A stretch of DNA of 64,000 nt, from positions 7,564,001 through 7,628,000 of the forward strand of contig CP136490.1 in NCBI GenBank assembly GCA_032768795.1, written 5' to 3'. The stretch comes from Tremella fuciformis. Taxonomy: Eukaryota; Basidiomycota; Tremellomycetes; Tremellales; Tremellaceae. The notes beneath the pieces were generated by a model. That model searched no databases. It had not been told where the DNA came from and was given only the letters and a program-made list of their open reading frames with translations. Below, piece after piece: positions 11,259 to 21,943 of this stretch. Within the stretch, counting starts at the first letter, position 1. Each line of letters opens with the position of its first letter. A program made the translations under genes and the position numbers.

Positions 11259-13736
11259 TCAGTACCCCTGATATGTATCGTAGCCGTACGCCGGCACCTC
11301 GTACCCATTACCTCCCTGCCAATACCGTCCGTTCTGGGCAAAGTACGCCTCTTCGCCCTGCATTGCTTGCCCGGCATACGGGTTGAAGGGCACCGGCTGC
11401 CCGTTTGCGTCAAAGTATGGAGTCGAAACGTTTACGTTGGCGTACTCTGCTGTGCCATCCGGTGCGTCTTTCGTCTTGGGCGCTCGAATCGAAACTTTCT
11501 GTCCTCTCTGAGGTGGCACAAAGTATCCGCCTTCCACCATCTGCAATTGCTGCGGAGGGAAGGGCGAGGCCGACCGAGCATCGTAAGAGCCCTGATTGCT
11601 ATGTTGCGGGTAGAAGATTGGCGGCGACGCAGCTGGAACGGGGGCAGAGAAGGAAGAGCGAGGTTGGAAGTCTTGCGGGTAGTACGGGTAGGGACGTCCG
11701 TTGGGCATGTAAGGGTTGTGCGGCTGAGGAGGCATGACACGGGGCATTGGAGAGGCTTGAGCGAAGTACTCCGCAGGTATCGGTATCTGGGGAACGGGCG
11801 CCGCAGAGGGTGGGCCATAGCCGGTATGCTGTTGCGAGAAATGGCCAGAAGATACCGAGCCCGTATCGTGTTGCGCCAAGTACGGTACTGGGGAAGCTTG
11901 CTGTGCCGGATGACCATTTACGTCGGGCGGGAGCTGCTGATGCGCGGGGACGAAGGGGGCAGCAGTCGGTGCAGGTGATCGCGAGCTCGATGTTGTAGAT
12001 CGAGCAGGCTTCGCAACAGGAGGCGCTTCCGCCGCAGGAGCGATCGCCGGTACGGCCTCAGCAGCCATGGCGCCAGGCAGCCGGACTGTGAATGACGCAG
12101 TGGAACTCAGCAGGCTCTCAGCGGCAGGAGCAGTTGAGCTTGCCTCTGCTGCCCTGGACTCGGGTCGAGCAGGAGCAGAAGGGAGAGCTTCGCGCGGTTG
12201 CTGAGGACCCGGACCGTTCGCAGCATGATGAGGGGGTCGAGGGGGCCCAAAAGCGCCAGGATGGGGATGAGGGAAGCCCCTGAATCCGCCTCTTCCCCGA
12301 CCCCGGCCACGAAGCAGAGGGTTGAACGGTCGGACTTGAGGTTCTGAGGCTTGAATAGCTTCGTATGCTTCGTGACCCCACTTGTTTCCGGACGGCGCGA
12401 CTGGCGGTCGATCTTGAAGGACCGCAGCAAGCTGAGGGGACACGACGGCTGGCTCGCCGTCTGCTTCCACCTGCTGCCCTTCGCCCTGAATACCGGATGC
12501 AGCAGCAGTCGGTGTTTCTTCCGCGGCAGCTCTGGCAGCTCTAACCCTCTCACGCTTCTCCTCCAACTCCCTCTCCAGTTTGTCCATCTCCAATCCACTT
12601 CCGCGCTCCTCCTGTTTCGTGACGTGTAGCTCGGCTGGAGGGAAACGACCTCCTCTTCCCCTGAAGGCGCCTGGAAATCCGTTAGGTGCGCCTCGACCGC
12701 GGAAGCCACGGAATCCTCTGGGTACTGCTCGTCCTCGCCAGAAATCGCTCATCTGGCGGAGCCCGGCGTAGCCGCCTTCACCGACCGTCCCGCCCTCGTA
12801 GAGTCTCTGATCGTGTGTCCAGAAGTTGCCGACACGAGGTGTGAATTTGGGATCGGCAGCGATGCGTTCAGCATACGCCTCGCGGTTGTTGACACGGTTA
12901 GAGCGATGTGAGCCTTTGGCGGTGTCGGCAATTGCCTCATCATCGAGAACGGCGACAGAAGGGGTGGGAGGAGTTGTAGCGGCCGGATCTTCGATTGTCA
13001 GAGCAGAGGTCGAGGCTACGAGCGAGTCAGTGGGAGGCGCATCCACATCGGTCGACTCGGCTTTTGGAGCGGACGGAGTCGTGGTGGAAGCAGTCGCCTC
13101 TTTTGCAAGTCTCGCAATTTTGGCTTCCTGCTTCTTTGCCTCCTTCTTTGCCTTGAACTTCTCCTTTTGCTTGGCCCGCTTAGCAGCCAGCTTCTCCTTC
13201 TCAGCCTCTGTCAACTCCCGTCGCTCGCCATTGACGGTGAAGGCACCCCTTCCTTTTCCTCGCTCTACAACGCCGCCCCGTCCGCGACCTCGACCACGTC
13301 CTGCTGCCGATTCATCGGCCTTGAATTCGCTGAAAGAGATCGCATCGCCTTTCGCTTCCGTTCCCTCCGCCCAGACTGCGGGTGTAGTAGAGTTTACATC
13401 CGCAAAGACCGGCTGAGGGGCCTCTGCTGTAGTCGTCGTTTTGAGGGAAGGCCCGTCATCGTCGTCGTCCGACGCATCATCTGCCGATTGATCCGAATCG
13501 CTCGAAGCAGAATCGCCATTCTCAGCGACGCCTGTCTCAGACTCGGAGGCTGATCCAGCGTCCGAAGTGGCCACGCGTCGTCGTCGCGTTCTCCGTCCCT
13601 TCTTGGCTTTCGCAGCGGTGTTCACGGGTTTGGTTGATGGGGATTTGGGAGAAGGGTTTGAAGGGGTATCTTGAGAGACACTCGCAGAGGTATCCTGGAT
13701 TTGGGGAACAAAGGTGTTTTTCACATTATCGGTCAT
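11259..13736 (-). CDS. Btz-domain (CASC3/Barentsz-like) RNA-binding protein
   Basis: A single open exon of 825 aa. The N-terminal third is acidic and Lys-rich with a GRGRGRGG box and a helical KEKLAAKRAKQKEKFKAKKE segment. The centre has a Btz-like core: an NREAYAERIAADPKFTPR stretch then GNFWTHDQRLYEGG, followed by RGG repeats (RGFRGFRGRG). The C-terminal half is Pro/Gln/Tyr-rich. In animals and plants the Btz core binds eIF4A3 in the exon junction complex. Intron-rich basidiomycetes keep this complex, which fits the intron density here. Family assignment rests on the core motif only. Low-complexity flanks make length comparison uninformative. Confidence 0.7.
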   Translation of the reverse strand: MTDNVKNTFVPQIQDTSASVSQDTPSNPSPKSPSTKPVNTAAKAKKGRRTRRRRVATSDAGSASESETGVAENGDSASSDSDQSADDASDDDDDGPSLKTTTTAEAPQPVFADVNSTTPAVWAEGTEAKGDAISFSEFKADESAAGRGRGRGRGGVVERGKGRGAFTVNGERRELTEAEKEKLAAKRAKQKEKFKAKKEAKKQEAKIARLAKEATASTTTPSAPKAESTDVDAPPTDSLVASTSALTIEDPAATTPPTPSVAVLDDEAIADTAKGSHRSNRVNNREAYAERIAADPKFTPRVGNFWTHDQRLYEGGTVGEGGYAGLRQMSDFWRGRAVPRGFRGFRGRGAPNGFPGAFRGRGGRFPPAELHVTKQEERGSGLEMDKLERELEEKRERVRAARAAAEETPTAAASGIQGEGQQVEADGEPAVVSPQLAAVLQDRPPVAPSGNKWGHEAYEAIQASEPQVRPFNPLLRGRGRGRGGFRGFPHPHPGAFGPPRPPHHAANGPGPQQPREALPSAPARPESRAAEASSTAPAAESLLSSTASFTVRLPGAMAAEAVPAIAPAAEAPPVAKPARSTTSSSRSPAPTAAPFVPAHQQLPPDVNGHPAQQASPVPYLAQHDTGSVSSGHFSQQHTGYGPPSAAPVPQIPIPAEYFAQASPMPRVMPPQPHNPYMPNGRPYPYYPQDFQPRSSFSAPVPAASPPIFYPQHSNQGSYDARSASPFPPQQLQMVEGGYFVPPQRGQKVSIRAPKTKDAPDGTAEYANVNVSTPYFDANGQPVPFNPYAGQAMQGEEAYFAQNGRYWQGGNGYEVPAYGYDTYQGY

Positions 13737-14272
13737 CTGCTCTGGTCAGCCGAGGAGTTCTCATCTGAAATGCGAAAGCACTCACGATGGTCGTGAGGGT
13801 CAAGTGACAAGTCTAACTCGCGATCAGCAAAAAGGTCGGGCGAGTTCAAGGGCTTGTAGACTCACTCGGTGGCGAGCGTTGCGCGACAAGGGGTATCTAT
13901 ATGTCTCTCTGACACGATCAGCCGATGACCAACTAGCACGGCAAGGTGCGGGAAGGCAAGGGAGAGCTGAGATTCCAGAAACGGTACGGGGTGGAAAATT
14001 CACACTTCGCCACTGGACCGGGGCCCGGATCCCGTATGACGAGCAGACTCGAAATTGGCTCTGGATTGGTCGTGAGGAGGCAAGGGAGATGGGCGTGAGA
14101 ACACTAAAAGGATGCTCACTGTTTTTGGTGTTATTTTTCGAGAATGTTGGAAGAGGGAAGATCGAAAATCCTAGTGACCTTTAGAGGTTGTAGCCTCCGA
14201 TGAGCGGCCCCTGGTTGGTGATGAGAGCAAGTCTTCTTGCTCCCCCGGGACCGAGTCGGCTTAAGTGGAGGG

Positions 14273-15046
14273 ATGACGTAAACTGGTTTTCCTTGTGCAG
14301 ACCGCAACGATCAAGCCGAACGAGTGTTGCTCTAAGCATCATCAGCGCTTTGTGTGGTGCATAGTGGGCACCATACCGCCTCTCAGTGGGCCAGACGGCC
14401 AACAGATCATCCAGGATCATTATGGAGTCTTGGGTGTCCTCCCGACCGCGCCCGTAGAGGAGATACACAGGGCTTATCGCAAGCTCGTCTTGCTTCATCA
14501 TCCGGACAAGGTCGGTACTCCCGAAGAGGGCAGTCGATCGAGCACCCCAAGCAGCAGGCGAGATCACGGTGTCACGACCGATTACGGTGCCGCGTCTGGC
14601 TCTCTGATCGATATTCGAGCGCTCAATGAGGCCAAATATGTCTTGAGCGACCCCATCCGCCGAACAGAATATGACGCCACCTTGGAGCGTCAGCGTCAGC
14701 GTGAGCTTTCCCCATTCCCCCTCAAGCCAATCTGACACTGTGAGCAGCCCTTCAAGAGCAAGCTGTAAACACTGGCCCTCACATCTCGCGCGAAGTATCA
14801 CTCGAGCAGTTTGAGCCAAGGAACGACGCATTGGATTCTGACCACCGTGATATTGCGAAATGCAAGACTGCGAACGGAATCCCACTCGAGGAGCTACACT
14901 GTGAGCCGGACTACTGGACATACCCCTGCCGCTGCTCTGCTACATTCGTTATCACCCGTGCCCAGCTCGAGGAGGGTGTGGACGTGATTGGGTGTCCCGG
15001 CTGTGGTGAATGGATCAAGGTCCTGTATGAAGAGGTAGAGGAGTAG
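14273..15046 (+). CDS. DPH4: Dph4: J-domain protein of diphthamide synthesis
   Basis: Exons 14387-14700 and 14748-15046 are well supported. The first codons appear to be a 5-nt exon ATGAC at 14273-14277, spliced over 14278-14386 to give MTGPDG..., because the main frame has no ATG. The total is ~205 aa. Residues ~18-80 form a J domain with HHPDK. The C-terminus carries a CSL zinc ribbon, YPCRCSATFVIT..CPGCGEW. Dph4/Jjj3 delivers electrons and helps Hsp70 in the first diphthamide step on elongation factor 2. The 5' exon is inferred and could be wrong. Confidence 0.82.
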
Positions 15047-15316
15047 TCCTACAGTCTCGCTAGGGTCTGCATGCAGTTCACGTGCTTTTCCCAATGTTAC
15101 TGCTGCTGCATGCATGTGTTGCTACTGGACGTTGATCGAGAAGAGTGACAACCGCCGCCACAGCCAGCGAAATTTCCGCCACCCTCCTTTCGTCATAAAT
15201 GTCTGTCATCTGCCCCCTGCAAGACACCTTTCGCCTCCCCCTGTAGTTATAAATCCCAACCCTTTGCTCATTGTTCCCTTCTCATCGCTTTGCAACTGTA
15301 TCTGTATCGCGTCAGC

Positions 15317-17085
15317 ATGCTCCGGACAGCATCGTATCGCCTGCTGGCGGCGTCGAGGCCGCTGGCTCGACCCTTATCCACCTCCCGCCCTACCTTTATC
15401 CGCGTCCGACATCCTTCTTCACCTGATCAACAAACTCAGCCTTCACCCGCTGAGGAACCTCCCGCTGTACCCGACAGTATCACCCCTCCACCGCCATTCG
15501 AACCAGAGATCAACCGCCCTGCTGCTACACAACCATTTGCCACTGCGGCAGAGCCCTCAGAGCCAACTGCCACCGATGCTACTGCTCAGGTACCTCTGGA
15601 ACCGCCCGAACCACCCGCCCAGCCTGACCTTTCCAAACTCCCTTCTCTCGATATAGACCCCGAGGCTCAGGCGTCTATCGCCGAGCCTGAACAGCCCAGC
15701 GATGGCAAGGCCGAAGGCTCGAGACGGACAGGCGCGGGCCGCAAAGAGTATGTCTCTAGCATCGAGCGCCAACGGCGGCTGTGGCTACGCTTGGGACTTG
15801 GTGGTTTGGCAGTTGGAGGACTTGCAGCGGTGTACTATGCCGACTCTAAAGATCCCTCTGCGGGTAGCGTGGAGGGAGAAGGCTTATCTGGGCACTACAA
15901 TCGGCTCAAGAACAACTTCAACGAGATGATGGACTATTTCAACAAGCCGGCTTTCAAAGTCTTGTTGCCCGATCCCCTACCGCCACCTCATCAACGCCCA
16001 TACACTCTCATTGTGGATCTCGAGGGACTATTGGTCAACAGCAATTGGGATCGGGCACAGGGTTGGCGGACCGCCAAACGACCTGGAGTGGACTACTTCC
16101 TCGGCTACCTCAGCCAATTTTACGAGATCGTGCTGTTCACCAGCCAACCTATGTATGTGAGTATGATGGGTGACATCGTCTCGAAATACACGAGCTGATG
16201 AGTAGACGGCAGCTGGAGTGGCGGAGAAGCTCGACCCCTTCACCAACTATCTCCCTTACAAGCTTTTCAGAGAATCGACTCGCTATGTCAACGGTAAAGT
16301 CGTCAAGGTGAGAACAACTTTGGCTGTCGCGTCTGATTGCCATGCGTCAGCTGACCAGTAGGACCTGTCCTACCTCAATCGCGACCTCTCAAAGGTGATC
16401 ATGCTTGATGTGAACCCCGAGCATGCGGATCTGCAGCCCGATAACGCCATCATCATGAAGCCGTGGAAGGGAGAGAGGGGCGACAGTGGCTTGGTTGATA
16501 TGATCCCTTTCCTCGAGTGTGAGCAGGAACAAATCGCCCGACTTCGCTTTGCTGATCATCAGCAATCGCTATGTACAACGCACAGGACGTCCGGCCTATC
16601 CTGAAGGCATACCATGGGAAGGATATCCCTATCGAGTATGCCAAGAAGGAAGAGGAGGCGAAGCAGGCAGCTCTTGAGGAGTGGCAAAGGAAACACCCGC
16701 AGTCAATCACTGGGTCTGGTGCGGGCTGGTTGAGCAATGCGTTTGGTAGCGTTGCCTCGGTGAGCAGCATCACCATAGCTATTTGACTGTCCAGGCTGAG
16801 CAGCAGCAATCCGGACAGCCTCGACCAAATCAGCCATTAACGTATCTCGAGCAGAAGCGAGCAGAGGCGCAGAAGATCTACCAGATGGAGAAGAAGTATT
16901 ACGCAGACAATGCTGAGGAGTTCACCAGGTTGGTAAAGGTCCAGGAAGGCGGACCCATACTGATGATCAGGATGATCGAGGAGGACAAGCAGAAGCAATT
17001 GGCGGAGATGAAGGGGTCCATTTGGGGCTTCATGACTGGAAATCAAGCGGGGAGCAAGCCGCCGGATGAGAAGCAGTCGAAATGA
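15317..17085 (+). CDS. TIM50: Tim50, presequence receptor of the TIM23 translocase
   Basis: Five exons, 15317-16156, 16206-16307, 16362-16518, 16563-16759 and 16795-17085, give 528 aa. Residues 1-25 are a basic presequence ([20 protein letters not shown]). A Pro-rich region follows, then one membrane span ([17 protein letters not shown], ~160-176). The intermembrane NLI/FCP1-like domain starts at [14 protein letters not shown]. The phosphatase DxDxT is replaced by DLEGLL, as expected for non-catalytic Tim50. The tail is coiled and charged. Tim50 takes presequences from the TOM complex and gates Tim23. A 36-nt intron before the last exon is the shortest in the gene. Confidence 0.92.
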
Positions 17086-17236
17086 GCTCGACAATCTTGT
17101 TGAAGAGGGGTAGGTGTGGTCTTCGCAGGTGACAAGTGCTCGATACCATGCAGCTCTGCTCCTTTGTCCTTGGCAGAGGTTTCCGTATGCTGTGCATGAT
17201 GCTGCGTGCCTGCTCAGTCCTCCGTCTCGTACCCGT

Positions 17237-17761
17237 CTAGTGAGCCTTCTCCTCCTTCTCCGCCTCGGCAACGAATTGTCGGATGCTGTCCGGATCAGTT
17301 GTAAGTCTACGAGGAAGGAGGATTCAGCCCACAAGTCGGTCTCTTCTGCCGAGTCGGCCTTGATAGACTCTACTGGTGCGGGGGTGGTCTGAGGGGCAGC
17401 CTTGTCGCCACCACCGCTGGCGAGGGAGGCACCGAGACCGGCAAGGGCGATAGTACCGAGTGCCCTGGACGTCAGTCTCACTTCGCTGGTATGCCCGCCT
17501 GGGATCCCATCCACCCGGCCCCCTCCTTCTTGAAATTGTCAAGACTTCCACACAGCCCAGCGTGCTACCCTGTGCCCGCATGATGACTGTCTTTCCCTTC
17601 GCGCCGCGTCCCGATCAAAGCGAACTCCCTCGTAACACTTGACGAGGAAGAAGGAATGCGAAACAAGGACTAACAGGTACTCGTTCTGATAGTCAGCTTT
17701 GTTGCCTCTCTTGACATTAGCTGCTCACCTTGACAGCCATTCCTGCGATTCTGTAGGACAT
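17237..17761 (-). CDS. ATP19: ATP synthase subunit k (Atp19-like)
   Basis: Four exons, 17761-17729, 17685-17675 (11 nt), 17464-17333 and 17285-17237, give 74 aa. The start MSYRIAGMAVKNEYLALGTI places a short N-terminus before one membrane span (ALGTIALAGLGASLA). The tail is charged and ends FIRQFVAEAEKEEKAH. That layout matches subunit k, a dimer-interface subunit of mitochondrial F1Fo-ATP synthase. The second intron (17674-17465, 210 nt) is far longer than others in the window. The gene is tail-to-tail with TIM50. Confidence 0.8.
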
Positions 17762-17967
17762 CTTGGAAGGTGTTTTTGGGTCGTTTGGCAAGATGCAAAC
17801 GCAGGCAGTCGTTGAACAGCTCATCCCGGGCGTAGGGCGGTCAGAGGTGGCCATCCGGCGCTAACGCCGGAAATTTCCGACGCATGGCACAGCGATCACC
17901 TTACTTTCAGAACCACCAATTTCATGTCCGGATCACCCCTCATCGGCTCATACAAGATCTAAACGAC

Positions 17968-18854
17968 ATGTTCACTGCTCTGCGGACCCTCTTACGACCT
18001 TCGCCTGTGGCGTCGAGCTCGAAGATAACCCTACCGCCGCTTGTCGCTCCTCGCACGGGGGATCAGGTACGTTTCAGAGGACAACTAGCGCCCAAGCGGA
18101 CAAAGTACAAGAAGTCGCAGAAGGGTTTGCCCGGAGTGAGCCGTTTGTCCATTGCTATCGTTCCCTGCTGACCATGATAGCTTCCTACAGTGAGTATCGG
18201 GAGCCATCAACGGGGCGAAAGGCGATGATGACTTACGCGCAGGGCGGCTCATTGAAGGGCACATCGCTCGAGCAGGGTCAATATGGCATTCGCCTGCTTG
18301 CCTCGACACGGCTGTCGGCCGCACAGCTCACAGCGGCCCAAGTAGCCATCAAGCGCAAGATCAAGCCGGTCAAAGGGGCTGAATGCTACCTCCGAGTCTT
18401 CCCGGACGTCCCCGTGTGCGTCAAAGGAAACGAAACTCGAATGGGCAAAGGCAAAGGCAGTTTCGAGTTCTGGGCATGTAGAGTCCCAGTGGGGAGGGTG
18501 GTCTTCGAAATTGGCGGAGGGGATATTCGGGAGGAGATAGCACGGCAAGGTGTGTCTCGCTTGACGTCCTTATCTTTTGCTGATTCGTTAGCCTTGAAAC
18601 TCGCACAAGTCAAGCTGCCAGTCCCGTCCGAGTTTATCACTGTTACTTCTCCGCCTCGCTTGGGCGCTTTGGCCGACGCGCGACTTGCTCCGCCGCCTTC
18701 TGCCTTGCCCGTCCCCGCTCAACTGGCCGAGCTCGACGCGAAGGACCAGGGAGGCGCTAGAGACGTGGTGCTTAAGAGAGAAGGCAACGGGGCGGAGTTG
18801 CTCGCGAGCGCAGCTTCTGGCGTCTCAGCTGGCCATCCACAGCCAACTGTATGA
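17968..18854 (+). CDS. MRPL16: Mitochondrial ribosomal protein L16 (uL16m)
   Basis: Exons 17968-18135, 18181-18189 (9 nt), 18243-18549 and 18592-18854 give 248 aa. The basic leader is followed by KRTKYKKSQKGLPG, LPT from the micro-exon, then GGSLKGTSLEQGQYGIRLLA. The uL16 core continues through AIKRKIK, VFPDVPVCVKGNETRMGKGK and EFWACRVPVGRVVFEIGG. The C-terminal ~70 residues are a low-complexity extension. uL16 sits near the peptidyl-transferase centre of the mitochondrial large subunit. The last intron (42 nt) keeps frame, so a continuous ORF would be misread as exon. Confidence 0.9.
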
Positions 18855-19198
18855 AACAGATAGAGGTAGCTCTGCTGACGGCTCTGATTCTGTGCCTCCG
18901 AACCGTCTTCACGAGCTTAGGCAGCTGGAGACTCGGCTGGCCCATGAGTCACCTGGTTACTTCGTTTGCATAAATGTCCATAACGCTCCAGAAACACGGT
19001 GTATTCTGATTGATTCTCGACTACTCGCTCAGAACAGTGGCTCGAATGAACCGTATACTCCTGCTTGCTGTATAGCCTTTCGTTCAGCGTTCTGACTCCG
19101 ATCGTGGCCTTCTGCGAGCCGTTCATTCTTGACACAGCGCGGAGAGAATCGTTCAAACGCAGCAAACATATGCAACATTCCCCCGTCCCACCTTACCC

Positions 19199-19208
19199 GT
19201 ATATATAC
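19199..19208 (+). promoter_or_regulatory. TATA box of Cys-rich gene A
   Basis: Reads GTATATATAC, ~130-140 nt upstream of the ATG at 19340. A probable 5'-UTR intron acceptor (AAAAACAG) lies immediately before that ATG. Confidence 0.4.
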
Positions 19209-19339
19209 GCAGTTGGGAGCAAGAGGTGCCCGACGGCAGAATAGCCTTTATCTCTCAACATCTCTCCTGGTAAGCGGTATTGCGTCGAGTCTCGCTCGGA
19301 AACTTCTCAAACAGTCAAGACTGACCCTGCAAAAACAGT

Positions 19340-20370
19340 ATGAGCACTGCCGGAACTTGTGTTGCTTGCACTCGGCCCCTGAGGTCTACAGTGTGTACCA
19401 TAGCGACTTTCCAAAATCTCCCCAAGCAGCATCTCTTCTGCAGTACTGCGGCTGCAACGGAGTTCGCAAATAATTGGTATCAGAATCCAGTTCATTTTAT
19501 CCAGGACATCAATGCGTACCACTGCCTGCCGGAGAACGAGCAGACAATCCCGGACGATATGCCAATGGGAGTGGATAGCCGAAGTTTCGTTACCACTCAT
19601 TCCGGGAAGTAAGTTCTCGCCTGCTCCCAGAATTGCTGAGCTGTGCTGATGACCGCAGACCAGGCGAGTGATTCTTACCACTGATATACCTCTTCACTAT
19701 CGTCGACTTGCGCGGGGTACTACTCACTTGGGGCTGGAGTGTTGCATTGCACCAGCACTCTCTGACTCGTCTCCATGGTGTACAGGCGCACAACACAGAC
19801 GCTGAGACTCTGGCTGACATGATAGAGCCCCCGAAAGAGCCAAGTCCCTCCTTGGCCAAAAAGGCCGCCTCCATCCTGAGCATAGGCCACAAGAAGAAGG
19901 GGCAGACCCACCGTGCACAGAGCTCCAGTTCTCAACGCCCAAAGTCGGAGCTTCACTCTTGCAGATTCTGTGGTTCTAAGGTCCGCAAGGAGCTGGAACC
20001 CTTCAAGCTGACCAAAGTGCTTACACACCGTGACGGAAGAACTACGACCCACCACGCTTATTTCGACACGCCCTCGTGTCGATACAACATTCTCTTCAAT
20101 CCAGAAGAAGGGTACTTTGACGCCTCAACAAGGCAACCGGAAGTTGGTCCTGCACAGCCAGTGGTGCCTTCGGGCTATACAGCGAACTACTCCCAAGAGC
20201 CCGTGTCCATGAATCAAAATCAGTACCCGGCCTATCATTTCGGAAGCAATGACGCCGCGGTGCAATCAGCTGATACAGATTATGCTACACTATCACCCTC
20301 ACCTGTGGCAGGGTCAGGGACAGAGCCGAACTATCCCACTTATGCGGTATCAGACCTCTCGTATGACTGA
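19340..20370 (+). CDS. Cys-rich orphan protein, family member A
   Basis: Two coding blocks. The first (19340-19608) ends in GTAAGT. The second is open from ~19740 to the stop at 20368-20370. The exact join is unresolved: an acceptor at 19739/19740 keeps frame, with or without a 9-nt micro-exon at 19659-19667. Block 1 carries C-x2-C (CVAC) then FCSTAAATEF. Block 2 carries C-x2-C (CRFC), ~30 residues, then YFDTPSCRYN and NPEEGYF. The same two-finger plan occurs in the gene at 23578. The linker is Lys/Ser-rich and the tail Ser/Tyr/Asn-rich. The fingers resemble TRASH/FCS-like zinc modules, but I do not recognise the family. Function unknown. Confidence 0.6.
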
Positions 20371-20528
20371 TATGTGGGGCTTTCTCACTTCCCCCCTTTG
20401 AGCTGAAGAGTATGAATCTCACTATTTGACCACCTCCAGGACTGGTAGCGCCCTCACGGTAGCCGAACCACAGGATAGCGATCCAACCTTGCGGGGCATT
20501 GTGTACAGGTTATAGTATCCCTGTCGAG

Positions 20529-21057
20529 ATGACTAGATGCAAGAGTTGTCACTTGACAATATTTCTTGAGACTTCCAGTGCACGACGAAGCACTTTGAGA
20601 GACGAGCCGCTTGACCGAGTCAGATAGGAGTTGAGGAGTCAGCAATGCAGACACGGCAAAGTCCTCTCACTTTGCACCGTCTCTACGGGCTGTCCCGGGA
20701 ATTGCAGAACCCCTCCCGAGGAATCCTAGCTTGCGGTACTCTCTTCCGTGGGATTCACCAAGCAGGTCAATCCTCTTGTCACGCTCTACGAGCGATCGGC
20801 CGTCAGTGAGTACCCGAAACAAATCTCTGAAAATTTCTTTGTAGTATCCTCGCCGATGCCCTACAAGAGTTGCAGATGACTCGGCAAACAGCGAAGTAGG
20901 ACTCATGGGCCCTACTGGAGCTCGCTTTCAGTGTTCTGCACAGGATGCTTTTCCTGACTCTTCCAAGCTCGTGCCCTTGATCTCCTTGGCGCACGGAATC
21001 AGTATCCCGTGCTTGGACTGCCCGAACCAGCGAGCACTACTCTTTGCCAAGACATGA
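20529..21057 (+). CDS. Cys-rich orphan protein, family member B
   Basis: Best model: exons 20529-20577, 20651-20805 and 20845-21057 (138 aa). The last intron is strong (GTGAGT..TTTGTAG, 39 nt). The first is inferred. The N-terminus MTRCKSCHLTIF gives C-x2-C in the same place as members A and C. ARFQCSAQDAF resembles the FCSTAAATEF half-finger of A. A second IPCLDCPNQ pair sits at the end, where the ORF stops early, so the second finger may be truncated or continue in another exon. Ser/Arg-rich between. Low certainty on structure, moderate on family membership. Confidence 0.42.
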
Positions 21058-21167
21058 AGGACCTCAATTCAGGTGAAGAGTCGTATTCGAAGATTCTTTC
21101 AAAGAAAGCGGCTGCAGGGCTCGCCCAGCAATAGTGAGCAACAGGCGTATGGTAAGTCGGTGTGTTG

Positions 21168-21179
21168 ATATATATATAC
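21168..21179 (+). promoter_or_regulatory. TATA box upstream of 21299 ORF
   Basis: An alternating AT run (ATATATATATAC) sits ~125 nt before an ATG at 21299, the same spacing as in gene A. Confidence 0.35.
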
Positions 21180-21298
21180 TGTAACTAGCCAGACGGAGTA
21201 ACACTCCCAAGAAGCGTCCCTCCGCATCTAGTCTCTCATCTCCTTCCGAAGCTTGGAACCACCAGCGAGGCGGAAGTCACTACTTCACACCACCCGCC

Positions 21299-21520
21299 AT
21301 GAGCTGTCGTTACATATGCTGTACGGTATATCAACATACCCTGAGCCCAGCACTGGACAATCGTGCAGGCGTAGCGCGACGGCTCGTAGGTAATGATGTC
21401 TGGAAGACGCCCCCCTCTACGGGACATGAGGTTCGAAGAATTGGCATTGACGAAGCAAAGAAGCGCCTGGGGCAACGTCGCTGGTCGCGAGGTGTGGTCG
21501 TGGCGGCTCATGGGTCTTGA
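21299..21520 (+). CDS. Small Cys-containing ORF, possible first exon
   Basis: 73 codons beginning MSCRYICCTVYQ, preceded by a TATA box. It may be a short gene or the 5' exon of the coding blocks at 21944-22560. No domain is recognised. The stretch 21521-21943 contains only short ORFs and no clear signal. Confidence 0.3.
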   Translation: MSCRYICCTVYQHTLSPALDNRAGVARRLVGNDVWKTPPSTGHEVRRIGIDEAKKRLGQRRWSRGVVVAAHGS

Positions 21521-21943
21521 CAATCGCGCCCCGCTTTGACTTGACGGAGACTCGAGGCATGAGCGGATAATCTGCGCTCCCTGTGGCATTCACCGGGCTC
21601 CGAACACAAACCTCATAGACTTTCAGGCGGACGGACCCACGCCTTGTACGTCATGAGTGCACACCCCTGACCGCTCCTGAGAGCCAGACATTCTCCAGGT
21701 CACTGCAAGCGAGTGCGAACCACTCTGGACGTCTGTATGGTACGCGTTGGCGACAAAAAAGAATGCAAAGGCAGAGCCGAGGTCTGGGCGGACTTGTGAC
21801 CAAGCTACGAGCACTGGACAACACTGGATCAAGAGGCTTGGTCCTCCACTAAGACCCCATGAAGACGCTCACTGGACGCAGGGTGTCTCGCTTCTGGGAT
21901 GCCACGAGCGCTTGCTTGCACAGCGTTTTGTATTCGAGCTGAG

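Noticed and set aside
20667..20906. 79-codon minus-strand ORF
   Set aside because: It reads through a clear plus-strand intron (GTGAGT..TTTGTAG), so the plus-strand model is better.
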